Origin: DATEOR01 sp035698665
GTDB taxonomy: Bacteria > Actinomycetota > Thermoleophilia > Gaiellales > Gaiellaceae
Length of the DNA stretch: 5,689 bases
Direction of reading: 5' to 3'
Assembly (NCBI GenBank): GCA_035698665.1
Contig: DASSBN010000028.1
Coordinates: 1 to 5,689, forward strand
Part shown: piece after piece, positions 1-5,419 of the stretch
Layout: every line of letters begins with the position of its first letter
Position numbering within the stretch: position 1 is the stretch's first letter
Translations under genes and position numbers: made by a program
The notes under the pieces: model-generated
Databases searched by the model: none
Seen by the model: only the letters and a program-made list of their open reading frames with translations
What the model was told of the DNA's origin: nothing

Positions 1-1
1 C

Positions 2-394
2 AAGCGCGTCCTCGCCATCGAGGACGGGCCGACGCTCACCCACGGCGAGATGACCTACGGCGCCGCCGTGCTCGCGGCGAAGAAGGGAGGCGCCTCCGAG
101 CTCGTCGACCCGCGTCCCTTCGCCGTCGGCTCGATCAAGGAGACCTTCGCGAAGTATCCGCACATGACCCAGCTCCTCCCGGCAATGGGCTACGGGCGCA
201 AGCAGATGGAGGAGCTTCGCGAGACGATCGCCCGCTCCGACGCCGACCTCGTCCTCATCGGGACGCCGATCGATCTCCGCCGCATCATCGAGCTGGACAA
301 GCCCGCCCTCCGGGTCACCTACCGCCTGCAGGAGATCGGCGAGCCGACGATCGCGGAGCTCCTCGCCGAGCGCGGCATCATCGACTCGGCCTAG
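2..394 (+). CDS. Cyclic 2,3-diphosphoglycerate synthetase-like GTPase, C-terminal part (5' end outside window)
   Basis: The last 130 residues of a larger protein; the reading frame is open from the first full codon in the window, so the true start and the N-terminal nucleotide-binding region lie upstream. The visible part has the blocks I associate with the predicted GTPase family COG2403, related to archaeal cyclic 2,3-diphosphoglycerate synthetase: EDGPTLTHGEM near visible residues 7-17, a YGAAVLAAKKGGA stretch, DPRPFAVGSI, LPAMGYG, and IGTPIDLRRII with a following RVTY. In methanogens the characterised enzyme closes 2,3-diphosphoglycerate into a cyclic compound using ATP. In bacteria the role of this family is not settled, so the product name is only a family label. 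The gene ends 45 nt before carbamate kinase on the same strand and probably belongs to the same operon. Family assignment is fairly firm; the reaction is unknown. Confidence 0.8.
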   Translation, partial: KRVLAIEDGPTLTHGEMTYGAAVLAAKKGGASELVDPRPFAVGSIKETFAKYPHMTQLLPAMGYGRKQMEELRETIARSDADLVLIGTPIDLRRIIELDKPALRVTYRLQEIGEPTIAELLAERGIIDSA

Positions 395-439
395 CCGGCA
401 CAAGGAGCCCTTGTCGGTGCGGGCGAATAAGCACCCGCT
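395..439 (+). promoter_or_regulatory. Short leader before carbamate kinase with two small inverted repeats
   Basis: This 45-nt gap holds a 6-bp hairpin, ACAAGG (400-405) with CCTTGT (409-414) around a 3-nt loop, then a 5-bp inverted repeat, GCGGG (419-423) with CCCGC (434-438), that ends one base before the ATG. The only strong Shine-Dalgarno-like string, AAGGAG at 402-407, is 32 nt from the ATG and lies largely inside the first hairpin. Nothing like a ribosome binding site sits at normal spacing. No T-run follows either hairpin, so an intrinsic terminator is not supported. The stretch might control translation of the next gene, or carbamate kinase may be translated from a leaderless or coupled message. 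Both stems are short enough to be chance in such GC-rich DNA. Confidence 0.3.
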
Positions 440-1345
440 ATGGCCCTGACCGTCGTCGCTCTGGGAGGAAACGCGCTACTCGGTCCCGGCGAGCGCGGAA
501 CGGCGGTCGAGCAGCGGGCGAACCTCGCCGCCACCTTCGAAGCAGCACGCTCGATCCTCACCGAGGGCCCCGTCGTCATCACGCACGGAAACGGGCCGCA
601 GGTGGGAAACGAGCTCCTGCGCCAGGAGCTCGCGAGCGCCGAGGCGCCGCCGCTTCCTCTCTACGTCGCCGTCGCGCAGACCCAGGCCGAGATCGGGGCG
701 CTCGTCGCCGCAGAGCTGGAGCCGGTCACCGGCAAGCGGGTCGCGGTCGTGCTCACGCGCGTCGTGGTCGCCGAGGACGACGTCGCCTTCACGAACCCGA
801 CCAAGCCGGTCGGCCCGTTCTACGACGCCGACCGGGCGGGAGAGCTCGAGCGCGAGCGCGGCTGGGCGGTTCGGGAGGACGCGAACCGCGGTTGGCGGCG
901 CGTCGTTCCCTCGCCGAAGCCGCTCGCCGTGCTCGAGCTCGAGCCGATCCAGACGTTGCTCGAAAGCGGCACGCTGGTCGTGGCCGCGGGCGGCGGCGGG
1001 ATTCCCGTCGTCGCGCGCGACGGGCGCCACGACGGCGTCGACGCGGTGATCGACAAGGACCACGCCTCCGCTCTCCTCGCTGCCGCGCTCGGCGCCCACC
1101 GCCTGGTCATCCTCACCCAGGTGCCGGCGGTCTTCACGGGCTTCGGGACGGATGAGCAGCGTGCGCTCCACGAGCTCGTCCCCGGCCGCGACGACGGGCT
1201 CATCGAATCGCTCCCGGCGGGCAGCATGCGCCCGAAGGTCGAGGCCGCGTTCCGGTTCGTCTCCGAGACGGGCGGCGAGGCGCTCATCACGAGCTCGGAT
1301 GCGCTCGCAGCCGGCGAGCCGGGAACCCGTGTCGTCGGGCTCTAG
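440..1345 (+). CDS. arcC: Carbamate kinase
   Basis: Reversibly transfers phosphate between ATP and carbamate: ATP + carbamate gives ADP + carbamoyl phosphate, and catabolically the reverse makes ATP. It is a cytosolic member of the amino acid kinase fold. The 301-residue length is normal for the family. Visible motifs are ALGGNAL (residues 7-13), THGNGPQVG (48-56), NPTKPVGPFY (119-128), GWRRVVPSPKP (151-161), the glycine-rich AAGGGGIPV (182-190), VIDKDHASALLA (203-214) and GSMRPKVEAA (261-270), where many relatives have GSMGPKVEAA. The start is fixed: an in-frame TAA at 428-430 excludes extension upstream, and MALTVVALGGNAL is the usual N-terminus. Its stop codon lies within the ribosome binding site of the next gene. 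Placement directly before a carbamoyltransferase supports a shared carbamoyl-phosphate route. Aspartate, glutamate and uridylate kinases share the fold but not this motif set. Confidence 0.96.
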   Translation: MALTVVALGGNALLGPGERGTAVEQRANLAATFEAARSILTEGPVVITHGNGPQVGNELLRQELASAEAPPLPLYVAVAQTQAEIGALVAAELEPVTGKRVAVVLTRVVVAEDDVAFTNPTKPVGPFYDADRAGELERERGWAVREDANRGWRRVVPSPKPLAVLELEPIQTLLESGTLVVAAGGGGIPVVARDGRHDGVDAVIDKDHASALLAAALGAHRLVILTQVPAVFTGFGTDEQRALHELVPGRDDGLIESLPAGSMRPKVEAAFRFVSETGGEALITSSDALAAGEPGTRVVGL

Positions 1346-1347
1346 GA
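1344..1347 (+). promoter_or_regulatory. Ribosome binding site of ornithine carbamoyltransferase, overlapping the upstream stop codon
   Basis: AGGA sits 7 nt before the ATG at 1355, and its first two bases are the last two of the carbamate kinase TAG stop. This supports the chosen start and suggests translational coupling of the two enzymes. Confidence 0.6.
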
Positions 1348-1354
1348 TGCGCGC

Positions 1355-2293
1355 ATGATCTCGGCGCAGCTCAAGGGGCGCGATTTCCTGCGCGTGAACG
1401 ACTGGGACGCGGACGAGCTCCTCCAGGTCCTCGACCTCGCCGACCGCCTGAAGGCGCGGCAGCGGGAGCGCGTCGAGCACCGGCATCTCGAGGGCAGGTC
1501 GCTCGGGATGATCTTCCAGAAGCCCTCGACGCGAACGCGCGTCAGCTTCGAGGTCGGCATGTTCCAGCTCGGCGGCACGGCGCTCTATCTCTCCGCCGGC
1601 GACCTGCAGCTCGGGCGCGGCGAGACGGTCAGGGACACGGGCACTGTGCTGTCGCGCTACCTGGACGGGATCATGATCCGCACCTTCGAGCAGTCCGACG
1701 TCGACGAGCTCGCGGACGCGGCCGACATCCCCGTGATCAACGGCCTGACGGACGACTTCCATCCGTGCCAGGCGCTCGCCGACGTGATGACCATCAGGGA
1801 GCGGCTGGGCGCCTTCGAGGGCGTGCGCGTGGCGTATCTCGGCGACGGAAACAACGTCTGCAACTCGCTCATGGTCGCCTGCGCCAAGCTCGGCATGGAC
1901 TTCGTCGCGGCCACGCCTGCAGGCTATGAGCCGAGCGACGAGGTCGTCGGCTGGGCGAAGGCCGCCGCCAATGTCTCGGGACGCTCCGTCGAGCTGACGA
2001 ATGATCCGCGGGCCGCCGCCGAGGGCGCCGACGTGCTCTACACCGACGTCTGGACGAGCATGGGCCAGGACGAAGAACGCGAGCGAAGGCTGAACGACCT
2101 CGCCGGCTTCGGCATCGACGACGGGCTGGTCCAACTCGGCAGCGAGCGCGCGATCGTCCTGCACTGCCTGCCGGCCCACTACGGCGAGGAGATCACGGAA
2201 GAGGTGCTCTACGGGCCGCGCTCGGCCATCTGGGATCAGGCCGAGAATCGCCTGCACGCGCAGAAGGCCTTGCTGGCCCTCGTGATCAGGTAG
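1355..2293 (+). CDS. argF: Ornithine carbamoyltransferase
   Basis: Joins carbamoyl phosphate and L-ornithine to give L-citrulline and phosphate in arginine synthesis, or runs in reverse in the arginine deiminase pathway. At 312 residues it has the usual length. The carbamoyl-phosphate-binding STRTR is at 58-62, LGRGE at 86-90, an IMIRT segment at 106-110, HPCQALAD at 136-143, the second-domain DGNNVCNS at 164-171, the ornithine-loop DVWTSMGQ at 231-238, HCLPAHYGEEI at 270-280, and QAENRLHAQKAL near the C-terminus. The SMG and HCLP motifs distinguish it from aspartate carbamoyltransferase. The start follows a good AGGA 7 nt upstream, 9 nt after carbamate kinase. Whether it is anabolic (argF) or catabolic (arcB) cannot be told from sequence alone. 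The kinase neighbour leans catabolic, but no arginine deiminase gene is seen here, so the symbol is provisional. Confidence 0.94.
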   Translation: MISAQLKGRDFLRVNDWDADELLQVLDLADRLKARQRERVEHRHLEGRSLGMIFQKPSTRTRVSFEVGMFQLGGTALYLSAGDLQLGRGETVRDTGTVLSRYLDGIMIRTFEQSDVDELADAADIPVINGLTDDFHPCQALADVMTIRERLGAFEGVRVAYLGDGNNVCNSLMVACAKLGMDFVAATPAGYEPSDEVVGWAKAAANVSGRSVELTNDPRAAAEGADVLYTDVWTSMGQDEERERRLNDLAGFGIDDGLVQLGSERAIVLHCLPAHYGEEITEEVLYGPRSAIWDQAENRLHAQKALLALVIR

Positions 2294-2296
2294 CCC

Positions 2297-2986
2297 GTGC
2301 TCCCGCTCAGGGACAACGTCCCGACCCGGCGCTTCCCGGTCGTGACGGTGGCGATGATCGCGGCCAACTTCGCGGTCTGGATCCTCTACGAGCTGCAGCA
2401 CCTGAACCGGGCGATCCTCGACTTCGGCTACTTCCCGTGCGAGCCCGTCGGCGACTGCTCGGCGCCCGGAGGCACATGGTGGACCGACGTCTTCACCTCC
2501 ATGTTCATGCACGGAGGCTGGGAGCACATACTCGGCAACATGCTCTTCCTCTGGATCTTCGGGAACAACGTCGAGGACACCCTCGGCCGGCCGCGCTTCG
2601 TCGCCTTCTACCTCACGGGCGGGGCCTTCGCGACCCTGAGCCAGACCATCGTCACGCTGCAGGCCGGATCGGCCGAGGCCGCGCGCATCCCGAACGTCGG
2701 GGCGAGCGGCGCGATTGCCGCGGTGCTCGGCGCCTACCTCGTCCTCTTCCCCGGCGGACGCGTCTTCACCTGGGTGATCCCGTTCTTCTTCTTCGAGCTC
2801 CCCGCCATGCTCTTCCTCGGCTTCTGGTTCCTCCTCCAGCTCTTCCTCGGCAGCGGGTCGTTCGTCCAGCCCGAGCAGGGCGGCGGCGTCGCGTACTTCG
2901 CCCACATCGGCGGCTTCGTCTTCGGGCTCCTGGCAATCAAGATCTTCTCCGCCGGCCGCCCCAGACCCGTGCGGCCCGCGTATTGA
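2297..2986 (+). CDS. Rhomboid family intramembrane serine protease
   Basis: A membrane protease that cuts substrates within or next to their transmembrane helices. The 229-residue protein opens with LPLRDNVPTRRFPVVT, a typical rhomboid lead-in, followed by a first helix (about 15-31). It contains MHGGWEHILGNMLFLWIFGNNVED (71-94) with Asn81 in the oxyanion position, the catalytic-serine motif GASG (135-138, Ser137), and AHIGGFVFG with the catalytic His203. The Ser/His dyad is complete, so it should be active. Several hydrophobic helices cover residues 74-90, 137-151, 158-185 and 200-217. The GTG start, 3 nt after the transferase stop and 6 nt after an AGG, is preferred over later ATGs because the N-terminal family signature begins there. 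It overlaps the downstream metalloprotease gene by 4 nt, which suggests coupled translation. Substrates are unknown; proximity to arginine-pathway genes need not mean a link. Confidence 0.94.
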   Translation: MLPLRDNVPTRRFPVVTVAMIAANFAVWILYELQHLNRAILDFGYFPCEPVGDCSAPGGTWWTDVFTSMFMHGGWEHILGNMLFLWIFGNNVEDTLGRPRFVAFYLTGGAFATLSQTIVTLQAGSAEAARIPNVGASGAIAAVLGAYLVLFPGGRVFTWVIPFFFFELPAMLFLGFWFLLQLFLGSGSFVQPEQGGGVAYFAHIGGFVFGLLAIKIFSAGRPRPVRPAY

Positions 2987-3312
2987 CCTTCGAGGAGCAC
3001 GTGGCGCGGGCGCTCGCCTCGCTGCCCGCCGACCTACGGGCGGCGATGTCGAACGTCGAGATCGTCGTCGAGGACGAGAACCCGGAGGACCCCGAGCTCT
3101 TCGGCCTCTACTTCGGCATCCCGCTCACGGAGCGAAGCGACTACACCGGCGTCCTCCCGGACAAGATCGCGATCTACCGGGTCCCGCTCGAGGAGGAGTT
3201 CGGCGACGACCCGGCGGTGCTCGAGGAGGAGATCCGCATCACGGTGCTCCACGAAGTCGCCCACCACTTCGGGATCGACGAAGACCGCCTCGAGGAGCTG
3301 GGCTGGTCCTGA
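2983..3312 (+). CDS. Small metallopeptidase family protein (minimal metalloprotease-like, HExxH)
   Basis: A 109-residue predicted zinc protease of the COG3824 'minimal metalloprotease-like' type. The zinc motif HEVAHHFGID (residues 90-99) gives His90, Glu91 and His94 as metal and catalytic residues, with Gly97 and Asp99 in the extended HExxHxxGxxD pattern. The upstream part has the family's acidic ENPEDPELFGLYFGIPLTER block (33-52) and a DKIAIYR strand (60-66). There is no signal peptide or membrane segment, so it is probably cytosolic. I chose the TTG at 2983, overlapping the rhomboid TGA as TTGA, because LTFEEHVARAL matches the expected family N-terminus; the in-frame GTG at 3001 would remove it. 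The substrate is unknown. It is the last gene before the repeat-rich gap. Zinc-binding identity is secure, function is not, and the start is moderately sure. Confidence 0.87.
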   Translation: MTFEEHVARALASLPADLRAAMSNVEIVVEDENPEDPELFGLYFGIPLTERSDYTGVLPDKIAIYRVPLEEEFGDDPAVLEEEIRITVLHEVAHHFGIDEDRLEELGWS

Positions 3313-3320
3313 ACGGCCAG

Positions 3321-3357
3321 GTCCGGGTCTGACCCCGGACATGGCCTTCGGGGCCGG
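3321..3357. repeat. Repeat unit A1
   Basis: GTCCGGG (3321-3327) can pair with CCCGGAC (3334-3340). Alternatively, GGGTC and GACCC pair around a single T at 3330. From 3325 to 3357 it matches unit A2 (3515-3547) in the same orientation at 31 of 33 positions, differing at 3344/3534 and 3350/3540. It begins 9 nt after the metalloprotease stop. The near-perfect copy 190 nt away shows that this is a repeated element and not chance symmetry. Confidence 0.85.
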
Positions 3358-3365
3358 TGCGGCTG

Positions 3366-3396
3366 CGGGCCGTGCCTGGCACCGGGGCACGGCTCG
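3366..3396. repeat. Repeat unit B1 (hairpin)
   Basis: GCCGTGCC (3369-3376) pairs perfectly with GGCACGGC (3386-3393) across a 9-nt loop, and pairing extends to 3366/3396 with one G-T wobble. A smaller internal alternative is GTGCC-T-GGCAC. Positions 3372-3391 are repeated exactly, base for base, at 3476-3495 in unit B2. Confidence 0.85.
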
Positions 3397-3461
3397 AAAG
3401 GACGCCCGCCTGTGCCTACCAGCGACCCGAAATCCCGCTTCACAGCGGCAGCAGGGCGCAA

Positions 3462-3498
3462 CGGGACATGTCCCGGTGCCTGGCACCGGGGCACGTCC
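3462..3498. repeat. Repeat unit B2: long near-perfect hairpin overlapping a 14-bp palindrome
   Basis: CCCGGTGCC (3472-3480) and GGCACCGGG (3482-3490) are perfect 9-bp arms around a single T at 3481. Pairing continues outward to 3464/3498 with one mismatch (3468/3494) and one G-T wobble (3471/3491), so a 35-nt stretch folds on itself with 17-base arms. The left arm is also part of a separate perfect 14-bp palindrome, CGGGACATGTCCCG (3462-3475). The two folds are mutually exclusive. It contains the exact 20-nt repeat shared with B1. Confidence 0.88.
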
Positions 3499-3510
3499 GG
3501 AATCGACACG

Positions 3511-3556
3511 GCCGGGGTCTGACCCCGGACATGCCCTTCCGGGCCGGCGGGGTCAG
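3511..3556. repeat. Repeat unit A2, running into the end of the DUF1360 gene
   Basis: The core CCGGGGTC (3512-3519) and GACCCCGG (3521-3528) is a perfect 8-bp inverted repeat around one T. It is followed by the block shared with A1, through 3547. A larger fold is also possible: CTGACCCC (3519-3526) pairs with GGGGTCAG (3549-3556), enclosing an inner stem GCCC/GGGC (3533-3536 with 3541-3544) and a TTCC loop. The right outer arm contains the stop codon of the minus-strand gene, so the repeat and the gene end overlap. Confidence 0.82.
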
Positions 3557-3978
3557 TCGTCCTGCAGGCGGACGAAGGCGGCGTTCAGGAAGTCGGCGAC
3601 CGCCTGACCCCCGAAGATCGTCGTCATGAACCGGGTCTGGCGCGGGAAGAGGACGAGCGAGTAGGCGAAGCCCGAGGCGACCCAGAGCCCGATGCAGTAC
3701 GGGCACGTGACGAGCTCGCCGAGCGCGCGCGCCGCACCTTGGCGCTTCGGCTCGGTCGCGTCGGGATCCTCCGTGACCGGCGCGCGCACGAAGGTCGTCA
3801 CCCGGTCCTTGGCGATGAGCCGGCCGACCTTGTAGCTCGCCAGGCCGATGCGGACTGTGTCGGTCAGCGAGATGCGTTCCGGGAGCCGCCGTCCGGCAAG
3901 CACCAAGAATCCCCCCAGGACGGTGCCGAAGGAGGCTGCGAGCGCTGCGTATTCGGGGAGAGGACGTTCTTCTTCCAC
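3553..3978 (-). CDS. DUF1360 domain membrane protein
   Basis: A 141-residue protein of unknown function. The DUF1360 hallmarks are visible: ASYKVGRLIAKDRVTTFVRAPVTE (47-70), in which the KDRVT..RAP block is typical, and CPYCIGLW (92-99), with two cysteines and a Trp. Three hydrophobic stretches, about 10-28, 89-111 and 117-135, suggest an integral membrane protein with the CPYC motif at the edge of the second one. The two close cysteines might be redox-active or bind a metal, but that is a guess. The GTG start lies 2 nt after the Ku stop, with no clear ribosome binding site, which fits translation coupled to Ku. No alternative ATG would keep the first helix. Relatives in Bacillus are linked to spore proteins, but that link is not shown here. 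The 3' end lies inside repeat unit A2. Confidence 0.87.
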   Translation of the reverse strand: MEEERPLPEYAALAASFGTVLGGFLVLAGRRLPERISLTDTVRIGLASYKVGRLIAKDRVTTFVRAPVTEDPDATEPKRQGAARALGELVTCPYCIGLWVASGFAYSLVLFPRQTRFMTTIFGGQAVADFLNAAFVRLQDD

Positions 3979-3980
3979 GG

Positions 3981-4901
3981 TTACGCGGCCCGCCGCAGCG
4001 CTTTGACCAGCTCCTGCTTGGACATGTCGGACCGGCCGGAGATGTCCGCCTCGCGCGCGAGCTCGTAGAGCTCCTCCTTGGAGAGGGAGTCCAGCTCTCC
4101 GTTTCCGTTCTGCTTCGAAGAGGACTTCCCGCGGCGCCGCTGCGAGGCCTCGAGGCTCGCCTTGAGCGCGGCCATGAGGTCGGTCGGCGCCTCGGGCTCG
4201 GCGGTCGGCTCGGCGTGCACCGGCTCCCCCTTCCGCTTCGCCTTGATGATCTCGCAGAGCGCATCGCGATAGGTGTCGCGATACTCGCTGGGCTCGAAGG
4301 AGCCGCGGAACTGCTCGATGAGCTGCGAGGCCATGTCCAGCTCGCCCTTCTCCACCTTCGTGCTCTTGGGAGCGATGCCCTCGAGGTCGCGCACCTCGTC
4401 GGCGAAGTGCATCCGCTCGAGCGTGATCGCCCCGTCGCGGACCCGCAGACAGCCGAGATTCTGCCGGTCGCGCATGACCCACTTGGCGATCGCAGCGAGG
4501 CCCGAATCGTCCATCGCCCGCAGAAGGAGCGCATAGACGCGCTCACCGTTCTCGGCGGGGCCGAGGTAGTACGTCCGCTCGAAGAAGATCGGGTCGATCT
4601 CCTCGAACGGGACGAACTCGCGGATGTCGATGGTGCGGTGGTTCTCGGCGGCCGCCGCTTCGAAGTCCTCGTCGCTCATGTAGACCCACTCGCCCTTCTC
4701 GTACTCGAAGGCCTTGACGATCTCTGAGTCGGGGACCGGCTTGCCCTCTTCCTTGCAGACCTTCTCGTAGCCGATGCGGCTCCCGTCCGGCTCGTGCACG
4801 TAGTTGAAGTGCAGCGAGTGGTCCTCGACGGCGCTGTACATGCGCACCGGGACGTTGACGAGGCCGAATGCGATCGAGCCGGTCCAGATCGCTCGGGGCA
4901 T
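3981..4901 (-). CDS. ku: Bacterial Ku, non-homologous end-joining DNA-end-binding protein
   Basis: Forms a homodimeric ring that threads onto broken DNA ends and recruits ligase LigD in bacterial end joining. The 306-residue protein begins with MPRAIWTGSIAFGLVNVPVRMYSA, the standard bacterial Ku opening. Further family blocks are HFNYVHEPDGSRIGYEKVC (31-49), EFVPFEEIDPIFFERTYYLGP (95-115), AKWVMRDRQNLGCLRVRDGAITLERMHFADEV (139-170) and the FEPSEYRDTYRDAL region (202-215). A low-complexity, charged linker (about 225-270) leads to LSKEELYELAREADISGRSDMSKQELVKAL (273-302), a SAP or Rho-N-like helix-extended-helix segment that may bind DNA. The start overlaps the upstream stop as TGATG, and AGAGG-type sequence lies 10 nt before it. 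LigD is not visible in this window. Identity is firm; the tail assignment is by pattern only. Confidence 0.96.
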   Translation of the reverse strand: MPRAIWTGSIAFGLVNVPVRMYSAVEDHSLHFNYVHEPDGSRIGYEKVCKEEGKPVPDSEIVKAFEYEKGEWVYMSDEDFEAAAAENHRTIDIREFVPFEEIDPIFFERTYYLGPAENGERVYALLLRAMDDSGLAAIAKWVMRDRQNLGCLRVRDGAITLERMHFADEVRDLEGIAPKSTKVEKGELDMASQLIEQFRGSFEPSEYRDTYRDALCEIIKAKRKGEPVHAEPTAEPEAPTDLMAALKASLEASQRRRGKSSSKQNGNGELDSLSKEELYELAREADISGRSDMSKQELVKALRRAA

Positions 4902-5419
4902 CAGGCCTCGGCCTCTTCTTTCTCGAGATGACCGGGCATCGCCGCGCGCTCCGGCGGCTCGTCGACGAGGTTCAGGACGCGCATGCCGTGCGTGAAGACC
5001 ACCGCTCCTCCGAGCCAGCCGCCGACGGTCAGCGCGACGAACCCGATGAGCGTCGCGATGAACGTCCAGCTCCCCATCGTCCCGGCGACGTAGCGGTCGT
5101 GCCCGAACACGGCCGCGAGCGCGAAGAACCCGGTCGCCGTCAGCATCGAGAGCATGTGCCACGTGGCCGTCCACCAGAGCGGCGAGCGCCACGTGATCGA
5201 CAGCCAGTCGACGAGGCCGGTGAGCGCGGTGAAGGCGGTGAAGCCGAGGCCGACGAGCAGCGCGAGCCACCACGCCTTCGTCAGATTTCCTTCGGAAACG
5301 CCCGCGAAGGAAAGGATGCCGAGCACGGTCGCCGTCGTGTAGGCGCCGATCGTCGCGTCGGTCAGCGGGGGATGCAGGGGGTGTCCGGGGAAGCCCCGGA
5401 GGAGGTATGAGAGTCTCAT
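4901..5419 (-). CDS. DUF2231 four-helix membrane protein
   Basis: A 172-residue integral membrane protein of unknown function. The signature GHPLHPPLTDATIGAY (12-27) near the N-terminus and GGWLGGAVVFTHGMRV (133-148) near the C-terminus are the DUF2231 hallmarks, with conserved histidines at the membrane edges. Hydrophobic helices are at roughly 24-40, 50-70, 86-104 and 117-143, followed by a short acidic cytosolic tail. The histidines could in principle bind haem or metal, but nothing here proves it. ATG at 5419 is preceded by an AGAGAG at 5-nt spacing, a weak ribosome binding site. It is the first gene of the minus-strand unit and overlaps the Ku start by 1 nt, so Ku translation is probably coupled to it. 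The early codons also contain a 7-bp hairpin (5384-5400). Confidence 0.87.
   Translation of the reverse strand: MRLSYLLRGFPGHPLHPPLTDATIGAYTTATVLGILSFAGVSEGNLTKAWWLALLVGLGFTAFTALTGLVDWLSITWRSPLWWTATWHMLSMLTATGFFALAAVFGHDRYVAGTMGSWTFIATLIGFVALTVGGWLGGAVVFTHGMRVLNLVDEPPERAAMPGHLEKEEAEA
5384..5400. repeat. Perfect 7-bp hairpin within early DUF2231 codons
   Basis: TCCGGGG (5384-5390) pairs with CCCCGGA (5394-5400) around a 3-nt loop. On the minus strand it covers codons 7-12 of the DUF2231 gene. On the plus strand it ends where a GGAGGAGG string (5398-5405) begins. It could slow ribosomes or hide that string, but it may simply reflect the codons used for Arg-Gly-Phe-Pro-Gly. Confidence 0.5.

Larger units (their letters stand above)
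3313..3552. other. Repeat-rich non-coding gap between convergent genes, possible bidirectional terminator
   Basis: These 240 nt separate the end of the metalloprotease gene from the end of the DUF1360 gene. Four hairpin-forming repeat units occupy most of it (described separately), with a 68-nt spacer at 3394-3461 in which I see nothing recognisable. No poly-T tract follows any hairpin on either strand, so classical intrinsic termination is not shown. Even so, the position between two gene ends and the stable GC-rich stems make a role in ending transcription or protecting 3' ends plausible. Short ORFs across it show no protein-family signal. Confidence 0.6.

Noticed and set aside
400..414. 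Intrinsic terminator after the GTPase gene
   Set aside because: The stem is only 6 bp and is followed by CGGTGCGGG, not a T-run.
476..2905. An 809-codon open frame on the minus strand opposite carbamate kinase, the transferase and the rhomboid gene
   Set aside because: It is antisense to three well-recognised genes. Its product is a run of E, D, R, H, V, G and A with no family motif, as expected from the codon bias of GC-rich genes read backwards.
3321..3547. CRISPR array
   Set aside because: There are only two pairs of repeats with different sequences, unequal spacing (190 and 104 nt offsets) and strong internal palindromes. No regular spacers or cas genes are present.
3341..3629. Small plus-strand ORFs across the repeat gap
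   Set aside because: Their translations are dominated by the repeated GC-rich units, and two overlapping frames are equally open. There is no ribosome binding site or family signal.
3553..4482. DUF1360 as a longer 309-residue protein
   Set aside because: Everything upstream of the GTG at 3978 lies within the Ku gene in another frame and has shadow-like composition. The recognisable domain starts after the GTG.
4215..5410. Plus-strand open frames at 4215-4727 and 4868-5410
   Set aside because: Both are opposite the confident Ku and DUF2231 genes and have no recognisable motif.
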